Assembly (NCBI GenBank): GCA_013044365.1
Contig: JABEUP010000222.1
Location: forward strand, 1 to 16,901
Direction: 5' to 3'
Length of the DNA stretch: 16,901 bases
DNA from: Acidimicrobiaceae bacterium
GTDB taxonomy: Bacteria; Actinomycetota; Acidimicrobiia; Acidimicrobiales; Acidimicrobiaceae
Positions within the stretch are counted from its first letter, which is position 1, and each line of letters begins with the position of its first letter. Below are positions 1 to 7,726 of the stretch, one piece after another. The notes below the pieces were generated by a model that saw nothing but the letters and a program-made list of their open reading frames with translations, was not told where the DNA came from and made no database searches. The translations under genes and the position numbers were made by a program.

Positions 1-1471
1 CCACCGGATCCGCTTTCGCGCGCATCGCCTCGAATACGCCCGGGGGTGCGCTGGACTCCAGCAGCAAGCGGTTGGCATCGTCTCCCCAGGATCGTCCATA
101 AAGCACGCGTGGGGCCTCGATGGCTTCCTGCACATCAAAGCCAAAATCAACGATCCGGGTCACCAGGGAGGTCTGGGTTTGTGGCTGCACTTCACCCCCT
201 TGGGTACCGTAGACCAGATACGGTTTCCCCGCCTTGAACAACATCCCGGACATCAGGGTGGAGGCAGACTGCTTATGTGGCTCCAGGGCGTTGGGATGAT
301 GCGGGTCCAGCGAGAAAAAGCTGCCCCGGTTTTGGAGGAGAACACCTGACTCAGGATCGGTCACACAGGATCCAAAATCAAAATATAGGCTTTGTACCAG
401 GCCGACAGCGTTACCGTAACGATCTGCCACACTCATGAAGGTGGTGTCACTGCCCCCCGGGCGGTTGGCATGGGTGAACTCAGGATGATCCAACCAGTGT
501 GAACGTTCCCGGGCCGCCAGTGCCGGATCCAGCAACGCTTCCACCGGCACGACGTGAAATCCCGGATCGGCCCAGTGTGCATCACGCTTCTGAAATGCCC
601 ATTTGATCGACTGAATAAGCGCATGGTAGTAGTCAGGGTGTTCCGGACCGGATGCTTTCAAATCCACGCCATCCAGAAAATTCAGGATCAATTGGCCTGC
701 GATCCCCTGTGATGGCAGCGGTACCTGAGCTACCGTGCAGTCACGGTAATGTGACGTAAGGGGCGCTACCCAGCGCGCTTCGTAGTCCCGAAAGTCCTCT
801 GGCTTCAGCACACCTCCCCGGCTTGCCAGGTAGCGGGCAATGCTGTCACCCGTATCGTCATAAAAGTGCCTTGGCCCGTGGCGCGCAATGCCCTTGAGGG
901 TTTTCCCCAGAGCCTCCTGACAGAGGCGCTCACCCGCCTGCAAGGGCTGCCCATCCCTGAGAAAAATGCCTGTGGAGCCTGGGTCCTGACGAAAGGGGGT
1001 GACATCATCGGCAATCCAGTGGGCCAGGTCGTTCGTGACGGCAACGCCTGTCGTGGCGTAATGAATGGCCGGTTCAAGCAGCCGGGCCCAGGGCATGGTT
1101 CCCATGCGTTCATAGGCAAGTCTCCAGCTGTCCACTGCCCCGGGGACTGTGATGGCAGATCGTGGTCCCCGGAACGGGATGGCAGACATCCCCTTATACT
1201 GATCACGCGTCACGGCACCACCACTGGGGCCACTGCCATTAATGGCCGAAAGGGTTTTATGGCGGGCATCGTAGATCAACCAGAACGCATCGCCACCGAT
1301 CCCCACCATGTGAGGCAACACCACACCCAGGGTTGCTGCCGCGCACAAAGCCGCATCGACTGCAGTACCCCCTTCCTTCAGGATATCCAACGCCGCTGCG
1401 GTGCCCAGGTAATGCGCCGTGGCCACCATGCCGCGTTCAGCTAAACATACCGGTCGTGTCGTTCTCATCAT
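1..1471 (-). CDS. Gamma-glutamyltransferase family protein (C-terminus cut by window edge)
   Basis: The 490 visible codons give an N-terminal-nucleophile hydrolase of the gamma-glutamyltransferase (COG0405) family. The large-subunit part carries GGTAVDAALCAA (about residues 34-45) and HMVGIGGDAFWL. The autoprocessing site is GGSDTTFMSVADRYGNAV, with Thr343-Thr344 matching the TTHxS nucleophile of E. coli GGT. The small-subunit signature YGTQGGEVQPQTQ follows. Family members cleave themselves before the Thr and hydrolyse or transfer gamma-glutamyl groups, for example of glutathione. There is no signal peptide after the start MMRTTRPV, so I infer a cytoplasmic enzyme closer to the HpxW/YwrD-like branch than to periplasmic Ggt; the substrate cannot be read from sequence. 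The start is the ATGATG pair at 1471-1466, with a weak GAGG about 14 bases upstream. It follows the response regulator by 68 bases, and that gap holds its own regulatory element. Usual length is 530-580 residues, so 50-90 are missing. Confidence 0.92.
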   Translation of the reverse strand, partial: MMRTTRPVCLAERGMVATAHYLGTAAALDILKEGGTAVDAALCAAATLGVVLPHMVGIGGDAFWLIYDARHKTLSAINGSGPSGGAVTRDQYKGMSAIPFRGPRSAITVPGAVDSWRLAYERMGTMPWARLLEPAIHYATTGVAVTNDLAHWIADDVTPFRQDPGSTGIFLRDGQPLQAGERLCQEALGKTLKGIARHGPRHFYDDTGDSIARYLASRGGVLKPEDFRDYEARWVAPLTSHYRDCTVAQVPLPSQGIAGQLILNFLDGVDLKASGPEHPDYYHALIQSIKWAFQKRDAHWADPGFHVVPVEALLDPALAARERSHWLDHPEFTHANRPGGSDTTFMSVADRYGNAVGLVQSLYFDFGSCVTDPESGVLLQNRGSFFSLDPHHPNALEPHKQSASTLMSGMLFKAGKPYLVYGTQGGEVQPQTQTSLVTRIVDFGFDVQEAIEAPRVLYGRSWGDDANRLLLESSAPPGVFEAMRAKADPV

Positions 1472-1505
1472 GGTTTCAGCATGAACCTCAGGGGTTGCTT
1501 TGTGA

Positions 1506-1534
1506 ATCGGATTTGCCTGATTTCCGACTCAGGA
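1506..1534 (-). promoter_or_regulatory. Candidate operator upstream of the gamma-glutamyltransferase gene
   Basis: Read on the minus strand this is TCCTGA-N6-AATCAG-N-CAAATCCGAT. The first two blocks form an imperfect inverted repeat (CTGA...TCAG). The same 29-base arrangement lies at 3393-3421 upstream of the porin: 22 of 29 bases are identical, and all seven differences fall in the two spacers. The element ends 34 bases before the gene start. I infer a transcription-factor site, and the adjacent LuxR-type regulator is the obvious candidate to bind it. Confidence 0.6.
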
Positions 1535-1539
1535 TTTTC

Positions 1540-2190
1540 CTAGGGGGCAGCGTGCAGAAATCCCTTTTGGAGGGCGTAGTACACCAGGCCTGCCGTCGTT
1601 GGAATTTCCATTTTTTCGTGAATATGGGCTTTATGGGTACTGATGGTCTTGCTGCTCAGAAACATGGTTTTGGCGATGTCATTGATGGAGCGCCCTTCAA
1701 CCAATAACTGGAAAACCTGGAATTCCCTTGGAGTCAGGCGCATGTGAGGCAAGTCCGTTTGGGGATCGCGCAGATACCGGACAAGCTTGTCGGCCACCCC
1801 TGGGGGCATTACCGTATCTCCACCTGCCACCTTGCGAATGGCGTCCAGCAGTTGTGGGGAAGGCGTGTTTTTAGTGACATAGCCCAAAGCCCCGGCGCGG
1901 ATCGCCTGGACGGCATACTGGGATTCCTGATGCATGCTCAGGACAAGAATCGACAAATCGGGATAGGCCGTATGGATCTGCTGTATCAGGGCGATGCCAC
2001 TTTTTCCCGGCATGGAAAGATCCATCACCAGTACGTCTGCCGCAGTCGTACGCAAAAGCTTCAGGAGCGATTCACCGTCAGAAGCCTCGCCAACGACGTT
2101 GAGGTCATTCTGGAACGACAGGATCTGAATCAGTCCATCACGAATGATGTCGTGATCATCAACGATGAGAACCCGCAGCGTCCTGTCCAT
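1540..2190 (-). CDS. LuxR/NarL-family response regulator
   Basis: This 216-residue protein has a REC receiver domain (about 5-120) and a LuxR-type helix-turn-helix (about 150-212). Acidic-pocket residues are Asp11-Asp12 (VLIVDDHD), the phospho-acceptor is Asp57 (LVMDLSMPG), the switch Ser is 84 (LVLSMH) and the conserved Lys is 106 (YVTKN). The DNA-binding region LTPREFQVFQLLVEG...KTISTHKAHI is typical of NarL-type activators. I chose the ATG at 2190 because GGAG lies six bases upstream; an ATG at 2202 would contain that GGAG. Its start overlaps the end of the sensor kinase by 32 bases, so the two are co-transcribed and probably translationally coupled. Likely role: a phosphorylated dimer that binds promoter DNA, probably the CTGA/TCAG elements at 1506-1534 and 3375-3421. 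Confidence 0.95.
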   Translation of the reverse strand: MDRTLRVLIVDDHDIIRDGLIQILSFQNDLNVVGEASDGESLLKLLRTTAADVLVMDLSMPGKSGIALIQQIHTAYPDLSILVLSMHQESQYAVQAIRAGALGYVTKNTPSPQLLDAIRKVAGGDTVMPPGVADKLVRYLRDPQTDLPHMRLTPREFQVFQLLVEGRSINDIAKTMFLSSKTISTHKAHIHEKMEIPTTAGLVYYALQKGFLHAAP

Positions 2191-3250
2191 GACCAGCTCC
2201 ATGATGTGGTATGCGCACTTCCACCCGCGTTCCTGCCCCAGCCCTGCTCGTGATGTTGAACTCCCCCCCCAGCATCACACTGCGTTCCCGCATGCCGAGG
2301 AGCCCCAACCTGTTGGAAGTGGTGAGGACCTGTTCATCCATGCCCTGTCCGTTATCCGTGACGGACAGCAGGATTTCATTGGCGTGCTGCTGCATCTCAA
2401 CAACCACCTGGGTAGCATGGCTGTGGCGGCTTACGTTCGTCAGGGACTCCTGCACGATACGAAAAAGAGCGGTGCTCGTTTCCGGGCTGAAGTTCGGGAC
2501 CCTGTCAGGACAATGGAATTCGTGGGTGATTCGGGTTCTGGCCGTAAAGGATTCCAGCATCCATTCCAGCGCTGCGGATAACCCCAAATCGTCCAGAATG
2601 GCCGGCCGGAGATCGGAAGCAAGCTGATGTGCAGACAGGATGGTGGCACGGGCCAAGCGCTGCAAACTGGCCAGGGAACTCACCCACGTCGCTTCGTCTT
2701 TCCGTTCTTCCAATGATTCCAGGCCGAGTTGAATCGCGGTAAGGGACTGCCCGAGTTCGTCATGAAGTTCCCGGGAAATACGCCGCCTTTCCTCCTCTCT
2801 TACCGTCTGCAGGTAAGCGTTCAATTCGCGCAACTGTGCCCGGGACTCTCGCAATTCCCGCTCCATTGCCTTGCGGTCTGTAATGTCACGGGAAATGCCG
2901 ACCGTCCCGGTAACATCGCCTTCCAGGTTGATGAGGGGCGTCTTGATGGTATCGTACCAACGCAGTTCCCCGCTCGGTCCTGGCCGTTTTTCCTCGTAGC
3001 GCAGGCGCTCCTTTTTTTTAACGACAGCCCTGTCAGTTGCCATAAAGTGCTGCCCCAATTCCTCTGGCCAGATTTCCATCGGGTTATGCCCCAGGATTTC
3101 CCCCTCGGATCGACCTGTGGCCGCGATGAAAGCCTCATTGACCAGGATGTAGCGGGAATCCCGGTCCTTGAGCCATGCCTGATCCGGAATGTGGTTGAGG
3201 ATCGCTTGCTGGAGTGAGTCAGAGGTTGGGGGTGGTGTGGCTCTGTTCAT
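2159..3250 (-). CDS. PAS-domain sensor histidine kinase (HisKA_3 / NarX-UhpB type)
   Basis: This 363-residue kinase has one PAS domain (about 12-128, ending VGISRDITDRK), a short coiled linker (129-152), a HisKA_3 dimerisation domain and a HATPase domain. The phospho-acceptor is His163 in RRRISRELHDELGQSL. The ATPase N-box is IVQESLTNVSRHSHA (265-279), G1 is TDNGQGM (298-304) and G2 is LGLLGMRERS. No transmembrane helix is visible, so it is probably a soluble cytoplasmic sensor whose PAS domain binds a small ligand or cofactor; there is no obvious haem or flavin signature. It passes phosphate to the overlapping response regulator. It is transcribed divergently from the porin across a 243-base shared region, which suggests both genes are regulated from there. 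The start ATG has AAGGG ten bases upstream. Confidence 0.94.
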   Translation of the reverse strand: MNRATPPPTSDSLQQAILNHIPDQAWLKDRDSRYILVNEAFIAATGRSEGEILGHNPMEIWPEELGQHFMATDRAVVKKKERLRYEEKRPGPSGELRWYDTIKTPLINLEGDVTGTVGISRDITDRKAMERELRESRAQLRELNAYLQTVREEERRRISRELHDELGQSLTAIQLGLESLEERKDEATWVSSLASLQRLARATILSAHQLASDLRPAILDDLGLSAALEWMLESFTARTRITHEFHCPDRVPNFSPETSTALFRIVQESLTNVSRHSHATQVVVEMQQHANEILLSVTDNGQGMDEQVLTTSNRLGLLGMRERSVMLGGEFNITSRAGAGTRVEVRIPHHGAGHGQDAAGSHR

Positions 3251-3374
3251 GGCTGGGCATCCCTTAATACACCTTCACTAAGACTACCGACCCGGTTTTT
3301 GCGCGGTAAATCACTGCAATGCACGATTTAAACGCCTCTTGATTCTCGCATAACGGAAAGGATTTTTTGGCCCT

Positions 3375-3421
3375 TCCTGAAAAATCAGAATTTCCTGATC
3401 TCCGAATCAGCCAAATCCGAT
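3375..3421 (+). promoter_or_regulatory. Double CTGA/TCAG operator between the sensor kinase and porin genes
   Basis: The 243-base divergent region 3251-3493 contains two adjacent inverted repeats made of the same half-sites. TCCTGA-N2-AATCAG lies at 3375-3388. TCCTGA-N6-AATCAG lies at 3393-3410 and is followed by C and then CAAATCCGAT (3412-3421). Their centres are about 20 bp apart, roughly two helical turns. The second copy plus its tail matches the element before the gamma-glutamyltransferase gene. A weak -10-like TATGTT follows about 22 bases after the element, without a good -35, which would suit an activator-dependent porin promoter. Confidence 0.6.
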
Positions 3422-3493
3422 GCAAATCCCGCGCTCTCCTCCTTATGTTAGCGCTGCAATTCATCGATGCCACCAAAAACGAGGAGAACCTGC

Positions 3494-4777
3494 ATGCATC
3501 CCAAGCGACTGAGCGCTGTCCTGCTGACCATCACGTTACCGCTCTTGCCCTGTGCTGGCGCACAAGCTGACGACGGAAACTTTAGCGACCTTTTCACCAA
3601 TGGGAAAGTCAATGGCTATCTTCGTTCATTTGAGTGGACGAATAGCAATTTCTACAATAGCCCTGTCAACAACAGCATTTTCGTAGCGGGGGGGATGCTC
3701 AAGGCTGAAAGCGGTGAACTGGATCACTTCTCGGCAGGGGTGGCCTTCTACACAGCGCACACCCCCCAATCAACGTATAACGACCCTCTGAACTACGACC
3801 CCACACTGGGGACCAACCTGGACACCCTGGGCCAGTCCTATATCAACTACCACAATGGCTGGGTGAATGTTCGACAGGGGCGGCAGGCGATCGATACCCC
3901 TTTTGCCAACACTGCAGATTACCGGATGATCCCGGCCCTTTATCAGGGCACCACCATGGATCTCACGCCCTCAGAAGACTTCGGGTTTACCTTTGGACGC
4001 ATCACACGATACAAAAGCTGGACCAGCGCGACCTTCGACCGCACCAATAATGAGACTGCGGGGCCATTCGAGAAGTCCGGTTACCCCTTCCAGAACTTCC
4101 CTGGACTTGCCACGACCGGATTCTGGTATGCAGGCGCACACGATGTACTGAATTTTGGCAGCGAAAAACTGACGAGCCAGCTGTGGTACTACGACTTCAT
4201 GAACATTGCCCATCTGTCGTTCATCGATGAAAAGCTGTCGTTCAAAGCCATCGGTGATTTCAAGCCATTTGTTGGATTTCAGTACGCCAATGAAAAAAAT
4301 GACAGTGCGGCACTTTTTGGCGCTGTGGACAGCACCCCCTATGGGCTTCAGATCGGCACCGATTTTGGACAGAACAATGTTGCAGCCGCCGCCATTCACA
4401 TTCCCGCTCACCCGGGCACCTTCAACAATGGAGGCCTCGCGTCACCCTATACAGATGGATATGGTTCCGCTGCGCTGTTTACAGGCAATATGCTGTTCCC
4501 AACGGAAGGCTTGGGGAGTGGAAATGCCTATCAGTTGTCCGGCAGCCATACGTTCAACGAATCCTGGTCTTCCTGGGCAACCTACAACCGTTTTAACCAG
4601 ACTGCCAGTGCCCTATTGCCGGCCCAGGCCATCGACGAATATGTGGTGAGCTTCTCCTACGCTGCCCATGGCTTCTTCAAAGGATGGAAAGTCATGGACA
4701 TGCTGGGTTACTCCACCCTTGCGGGCAACAGTTACCATTTCACCCAGAATCGCCTGATGGCACAGTACGGATTTTGA
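3494..4777 (+). CDS. OprD-family outer-membrane porin
   Basis: This 427-residue protein starts at the ATG preceded by GAGGAGA six bases upstream; an upstream ATG in the same frame lacks this. Residues 1-24 form a signal peptide with likely cleavage after AQA and before DDGN. The mature part alternates polar and aromatic residues as in a beta-barrel and ends in Tyr-Gly-Phe, the usual outer-membrane protein C-terminus. OprD-like segments are LGQSYINYHNGWVNVRQGRQ, then IDTPFANTADYRMIPALYQG. Family members are 16- to 18-strand channels for amino acids, small peptides and organic acids; the substrate here is unknown. The gene is divergent from the two-component pair and shares an upstream element with the gamma-glutamyltransferase gene, so import of a gamma-glutamyl compound or peptide is a reasonable guess only. 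Confidence 0.87.
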   Translation: MHPKRLSAVLLTITLPLLPCAGAQADDGNFSDLFTNGKVNGYLRSFEWTNSNFYNSPVNNSIFVAGGMLKAESGELDHFSAGVAFYTAHTPQSTYNDPLNYDPTLGTNLDTLGQSYINYHNGWVNVRQGRQAIDTPFANTADYRMIPALYQGTTMDLTPSEDFGFTFGRITRYKSWTSATFDRTNNETAGPFEKSGYPFQNFPGLATTGFWYAGAHDVLNFGSEKLTSQLWYYDFMNIAHLSFIDEKLSFKAIGDFKPFVGFQYANEKNDSAALFGAVDSTPYGLQIGTDFGQNNVAAAAIHIPAHPGTFNNGGLASPYTDGYGSAALFTGNMLFPTEGLGSGNAYQLSGSHTFNESWSSWATYNRFNQTASALLPAQAIDEYVVSFSYAAHGFFKGWKVMDMLGYSTLAGNSYHFTQNRLMAQYGF

Positions 4778-4890
4778 TGCAGGGGTGGCAACACTGTATA
4801 ACGGCTATAAGCACTTCCGCTATGGTCGAGGACAGGTTGTCGGCCACAGCAGACGTTGGTCAGCATATCTGGCAAGTCAGATTTACATAT

Positions 4891-7005
4891 CTAAGCAGAC
4901 CTCCGCCAGTCATTCGCCGAGATCCATCCGCCCTTATCATCACGCAAGTACCAATCGAGCCAGCCGTTTCTGCTCGTACTTGTAATTGCGCTTGAAGCGG
5001 CGGAGAACGAGTTGAATGTGCCAACAACCCCTTCGACAGACAAACCCTCGTCAAGAACTTTCGCCATGTACGTATTCCCAGAATAGGTGAATTTACAAAT
5101 CGTTCCAGTCGGCGGAAACTTGACACTCCGTTGCAGCATGTCGTCCCGGTTTGAGGAGGAAGATGCAATCACTCCCGAACGCTCTGGCCCGTTCCAGATC
5201 TGACATGCAGTCTCGAATAGTGCAAGCCCCCTTTCTGAAATGGTGTTTTCGTTCCACTCATCGTATCTATTCAGTTCGCGATTAAGTGCAAGGCTCGTAT
5301 GAGATCTTACAGCGGGCATTTTCACAGAGTACGGACCGTTGGATATGGATGAATTTAATGGCCCGGTGATGAGAGTGAGGTTTCCGAGCTTGTTAATAGC
5401 GGCATCTCTTTCAGCTTGCCGAGCAAGAAATTCTGGATCTAGCTCCCCTTCATCCAGATACTCAAAGCCCAGAACTGGCCATTCATCTCGCCAACTCTGT
5501 GGCATGATATGCTCGATCGTCAAATCCGACTTGATTTCAATTACCTCATTCTGGACTGAGCGTTTAGTCAATTCAATGGCTTCTAATAGAAAGCGCAATC
5601 TTGGCTGACGCGCTGCTTTGTATTGGTCGCGCCCCAGCCATGCTTGTCGCCATTCTGAGTTGTCGGGCCAACGGTCAATATCTGATTGACGGCTGGAGAG
5701 ATAGGCAACCATCTCACCCACTTTGTTTGCATCAGCTTCCCTAAGTATGGTGATGATCCCGACAAACAGGCGGTTGTAGTTCTTGGTTGTGAGGCCACAA
5801 ATATCCCGGCGAAGAATGTAACTTTGCAAAACCCCCAGTGCCCTAGACAAGTCACCCCCTACATTGCCTTCAGTAGCCAGATAAACGACAAGAGGCATCG
5901 CTGTCGAAACATCAAATGCGTCTGCAAATCTCCCAAATTCTCCTAATGGGTTGTCTTTCTCCTGTTCAAACAATTTCTTCTCCACCTCGGCAGTTGCTGA
6001 GATTGACTCAAGTTCAGCTTCTACAGAAGGGAACGGCACGTTATTCAAAACCCAGCGCCTATAGCTTTCAAAAAGGGTTTCTACAGAAACCAAGCCACCA
6101 ATCTTCATTGAAAGATGATCGGTCAACATCCAGTCGAGTCGCTGACGGGATTGCCTTCCGCGTGAGTCTGACTGGTTCCAAAAGGCCCGGTCGAGCGGGA
6201 GCCAGTGCTTTTCGTACAGCCTATCGACAATTAGCGCACCATCAACCTGCCCCAGACCTTTCGCGCGCTGGAAGATGAAGTTACGCATGAGGTCTGCTGG
6301 CGTGAGGTCAACACCTCGACTATTCAGTGTTTCGAATATCGTCTGGGGGTCGTCTCCACTTTCGAGTTCGATGGAAACGGCCGCAAGCCCTTCTTTCAGA
6401 GCCTCAAATAGAGTCTCTAAGCGGTGCTCATCGAATTGCCCATCAATGTAGACATGATCTTGAACCTTCTGCTTGAAATAGGCATGGGCGGCAGTGGAAC
6501 GCCTCACAAAACCATCTTCATCATTAGGCGTTGGCGCAATGGCATCTAGATCAGCGGAGGGATCAACTATCGACACGAATGAGCGGCGGTCAGTTCGCGA
6601 AGGCCACAACTTGAAACGCTCAACATCAGGCTGTTCCATCACCCCATCGTTGACTAAATATTTCTGGATTTCATCGGCATATCTAGAACTGCTGGAAATC
6701 GCAACATCTCGAATCGCAGCAAGTAATAACGCGAAGGTTGTCAGCCTCTGCTGCCCGTCGATAATCTCGAAGGCTTGGACTTGCTTTCCAAAAGTCTTGA
6801 TCTGAGTGACAACTAGCGCTCCCATAAAGTGGGGTGACACTGAAGCCCTATTCGTGGTTAGTCGGTGAATAGCTCGTTCAATGTCTTCCCACAGCAATTC
6901 CAGTTGTGTGTGAACTTTCCAGGCATATTGCCTCTGATATAAAGGGATGAGATAGCGTTTCTTGCCGTCGAAGAGTTCTATGACTGATCGTGTGTAGGGC
7001 TTCAT
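4891..7005 (-). CDS. DUF262-DUF1524 (GmrSD-like) protein with C-terminal RAMA-like domain
   Basis: This 704-residue protein has an N-terminal DUF262 (ParB/Srx-like) domain with IPLYQRQYAW (20-29) and FEIIDGQQRLTT (79-90), followed by FETLNSRGVDLTPADLMRNF (224-243). The DUF1524 HNH-type nuclease signature is IEHIMPQ (497-503, His499) with KLGNLTLIT (539-547). Residues about 632-702 (TGTICKFTYSGNTYMAKV ... NGWLDWYL ... W) resemble the RAMA domain proposed to read modified DNA; typical GmrSD and SspE proteins lack this, so it may be a specificity module. Family members are nucleotide-stimulated nucleases that cut modified phage DNA (type IV restriction) or act with phosphorothioate systems. No Ssp/Dnd sulfur-modification genes are visible here. 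The start ATG has AAAGGAAA five bases upstream. It is a single-gene unit convergent with the porin. I am sure of the first two domains and less sure of RAMA. Confidence 0.9.
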   Translation of the reverse strand: MKPYTRSVIELFDGKKRYLIPLYQRQYAWKVHTQLELLWEDIERAIHRLTTNRASVSPHFMGALVVTQIKTFGKQVQAFEIIDGQQRLTTFALLLAAIRDVAISSSSRYADEIQKYLVNDGVMEQPDVERFKLWPSRTDRRSFVSIVDPSADLDAIAPTPNDEDGFVRRSTAAHAYFKQKVQDHVYIDGQFDEHRLETLFEALKEGLAAVSIELESGDDPQTIFETLNSRGVDLTPADLMRNFIFQRAKGLGQVDGALIVDRLYEKHWLPLDRAFWNQSDSRGRQSRQRLDWMLTDHLSMKIGGLVSVETLFESYRRWVLNNVPFPSVEAELESISATAEVEKKLFEQEKDNPLGEFGRFADAFDVSTAMPLVVYLATEGNVGGDLSRALGVLQSYILRRDICGLTTKNYNRLFVGIITILREADANKVGEMVAYLSSRQSDIDRWPDNSEWRQAWLGRDQYKAARQPRLRFLLEAIELTKRSVQNEVIEIKSDLTIEHIMPQSWRDEWPVLGFEYLDEGELDPEFLARQAERDAAINKLGNLTLITGPLNSSISNGPYSVKMPAVRSHTSLALNRELNRYDEWNENTISERGLALFETACQIWNGPERSGVIASSSSNRDDMLQRSVKFPPTGTICKFTYSGNTYMAKVLDEGLSVEGVVGTFNSFSAASSAITSTSRNGWLDWYLRDDKGGWISANDWRRSA

Positions 7006-7050
7006 TTATTTTCCTTTATCGCTTTACATTCGCACAGAAGTGATTTGGCA

Positions 7051-7079
7051 TTTATCAGGTTTTTTACAATGAGCTACAA
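7051..7079 (-). promoter_or_regulatory. Probable sigma-70 promoter of the DUF262 gene
   Basis: On the minus strand a TTGTAG -35-like box (7079-7074) and a GATAAA -10-like box (7056-7051) are separated by 17 bases, about 45 bases before the DUF262 start codon. The surrounding sequence is AT-rich. This is a sequence match only. Confidence 0.45.
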
Positions 7080-7726
7080 ATGCGTGAGCTTATCTGGTCG
7101 AAGCGTATGTGAATCATTGTCCATACGACATTTTCTGTTTTTTTATTATTTCGGTCATGTGTTGTCATGTCAATGACACGTTTCTAGGAGGGAAGCCGAG
7201 GGCGTACAATCGGTCATCAATGGCCACTTGAAGAGCACCTCAAAGAATTCAATTAATGGCCAGAAGGGTTAATTCGTAGAGCGTCCGCATTTCCTAATTT
7301 CTAGGAGCTGACCTGAGCGTGGGGACGTCTGTTGGCCGTGTAAAAACAGCTATTCAGAAAATGATCCGGGCTAATGTCGTCAACCACCACAACATTAGCC
7401 ATTGAATGGAGTCAACGCTAACGACAGCTCTGGACGATGATCTGTCTTCGGCCATTTTTGTCATTAATGCATTGAGCGGAAGTAGCCTGCTCTAGGTTGT
7501 TGAGTGGCTCTTCGCCAGCCGAAGTTCCTGAAGATCTGATTTGTCCAACTCAAATGCTTACTACAGTCCAAAAAGCCCCTGCCAACTTTTTCTAAGGCGA
7601 ATTCAACTGTGTGATCACGTGATTGCCATTTCTACGAAAGAGCAACATCCACTACAAACAAATTACAGGCATCCTGACAAATTGCGCTAAATGAGAATCC
7701 ACGAGAGCCAAATACGGCTGCGCAGC
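7080..7726. other. Gene-poor interval between the DGQHR operon and the DUF262 gene
   Basis: I see no credible gene on either strand. The stretch contains scattered stop codons in all frames, short repeats of the type AATTAA/TTAATT around 7250-7295, an inverted repeat at 7369-7400, and a small palindromic patch around 7612-7623 (ATCACGTGAT). It may hold the 3' untranslated end of the five-gene operon, but no T-tract terminator is clear. Confidence 0.5.
7369..7400. repeat. 9-bp inverted repeat (GGCTAATGT / ACATTAGCC)
   Basis: There are two perfect 9-base arms separated by a 14-base loop, in non-coding DNA downstream of the restriction-modification operon. No T-run follows on either strand, so it is not a standard intrinsic terminator. 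It may be a protein-binding site or a relic of a mobile element. Confidence 0.4.

Noticed and set aside
866..1444. Long plus-strand open frame opposite the gamma-glutamyltransferase gene
   Set aside because: It lies wholly antisense to a clear, motif-bearing gene and the translation shows no family features; it is a shadow of the codon usage on the other strand.
2729..3217. Plus-strand 162-residue frame opposite the sensor kinase
   Set aside because: It is antisense to the PAS and HisKA_3 region, and its product has no recognisable domain or start signal.
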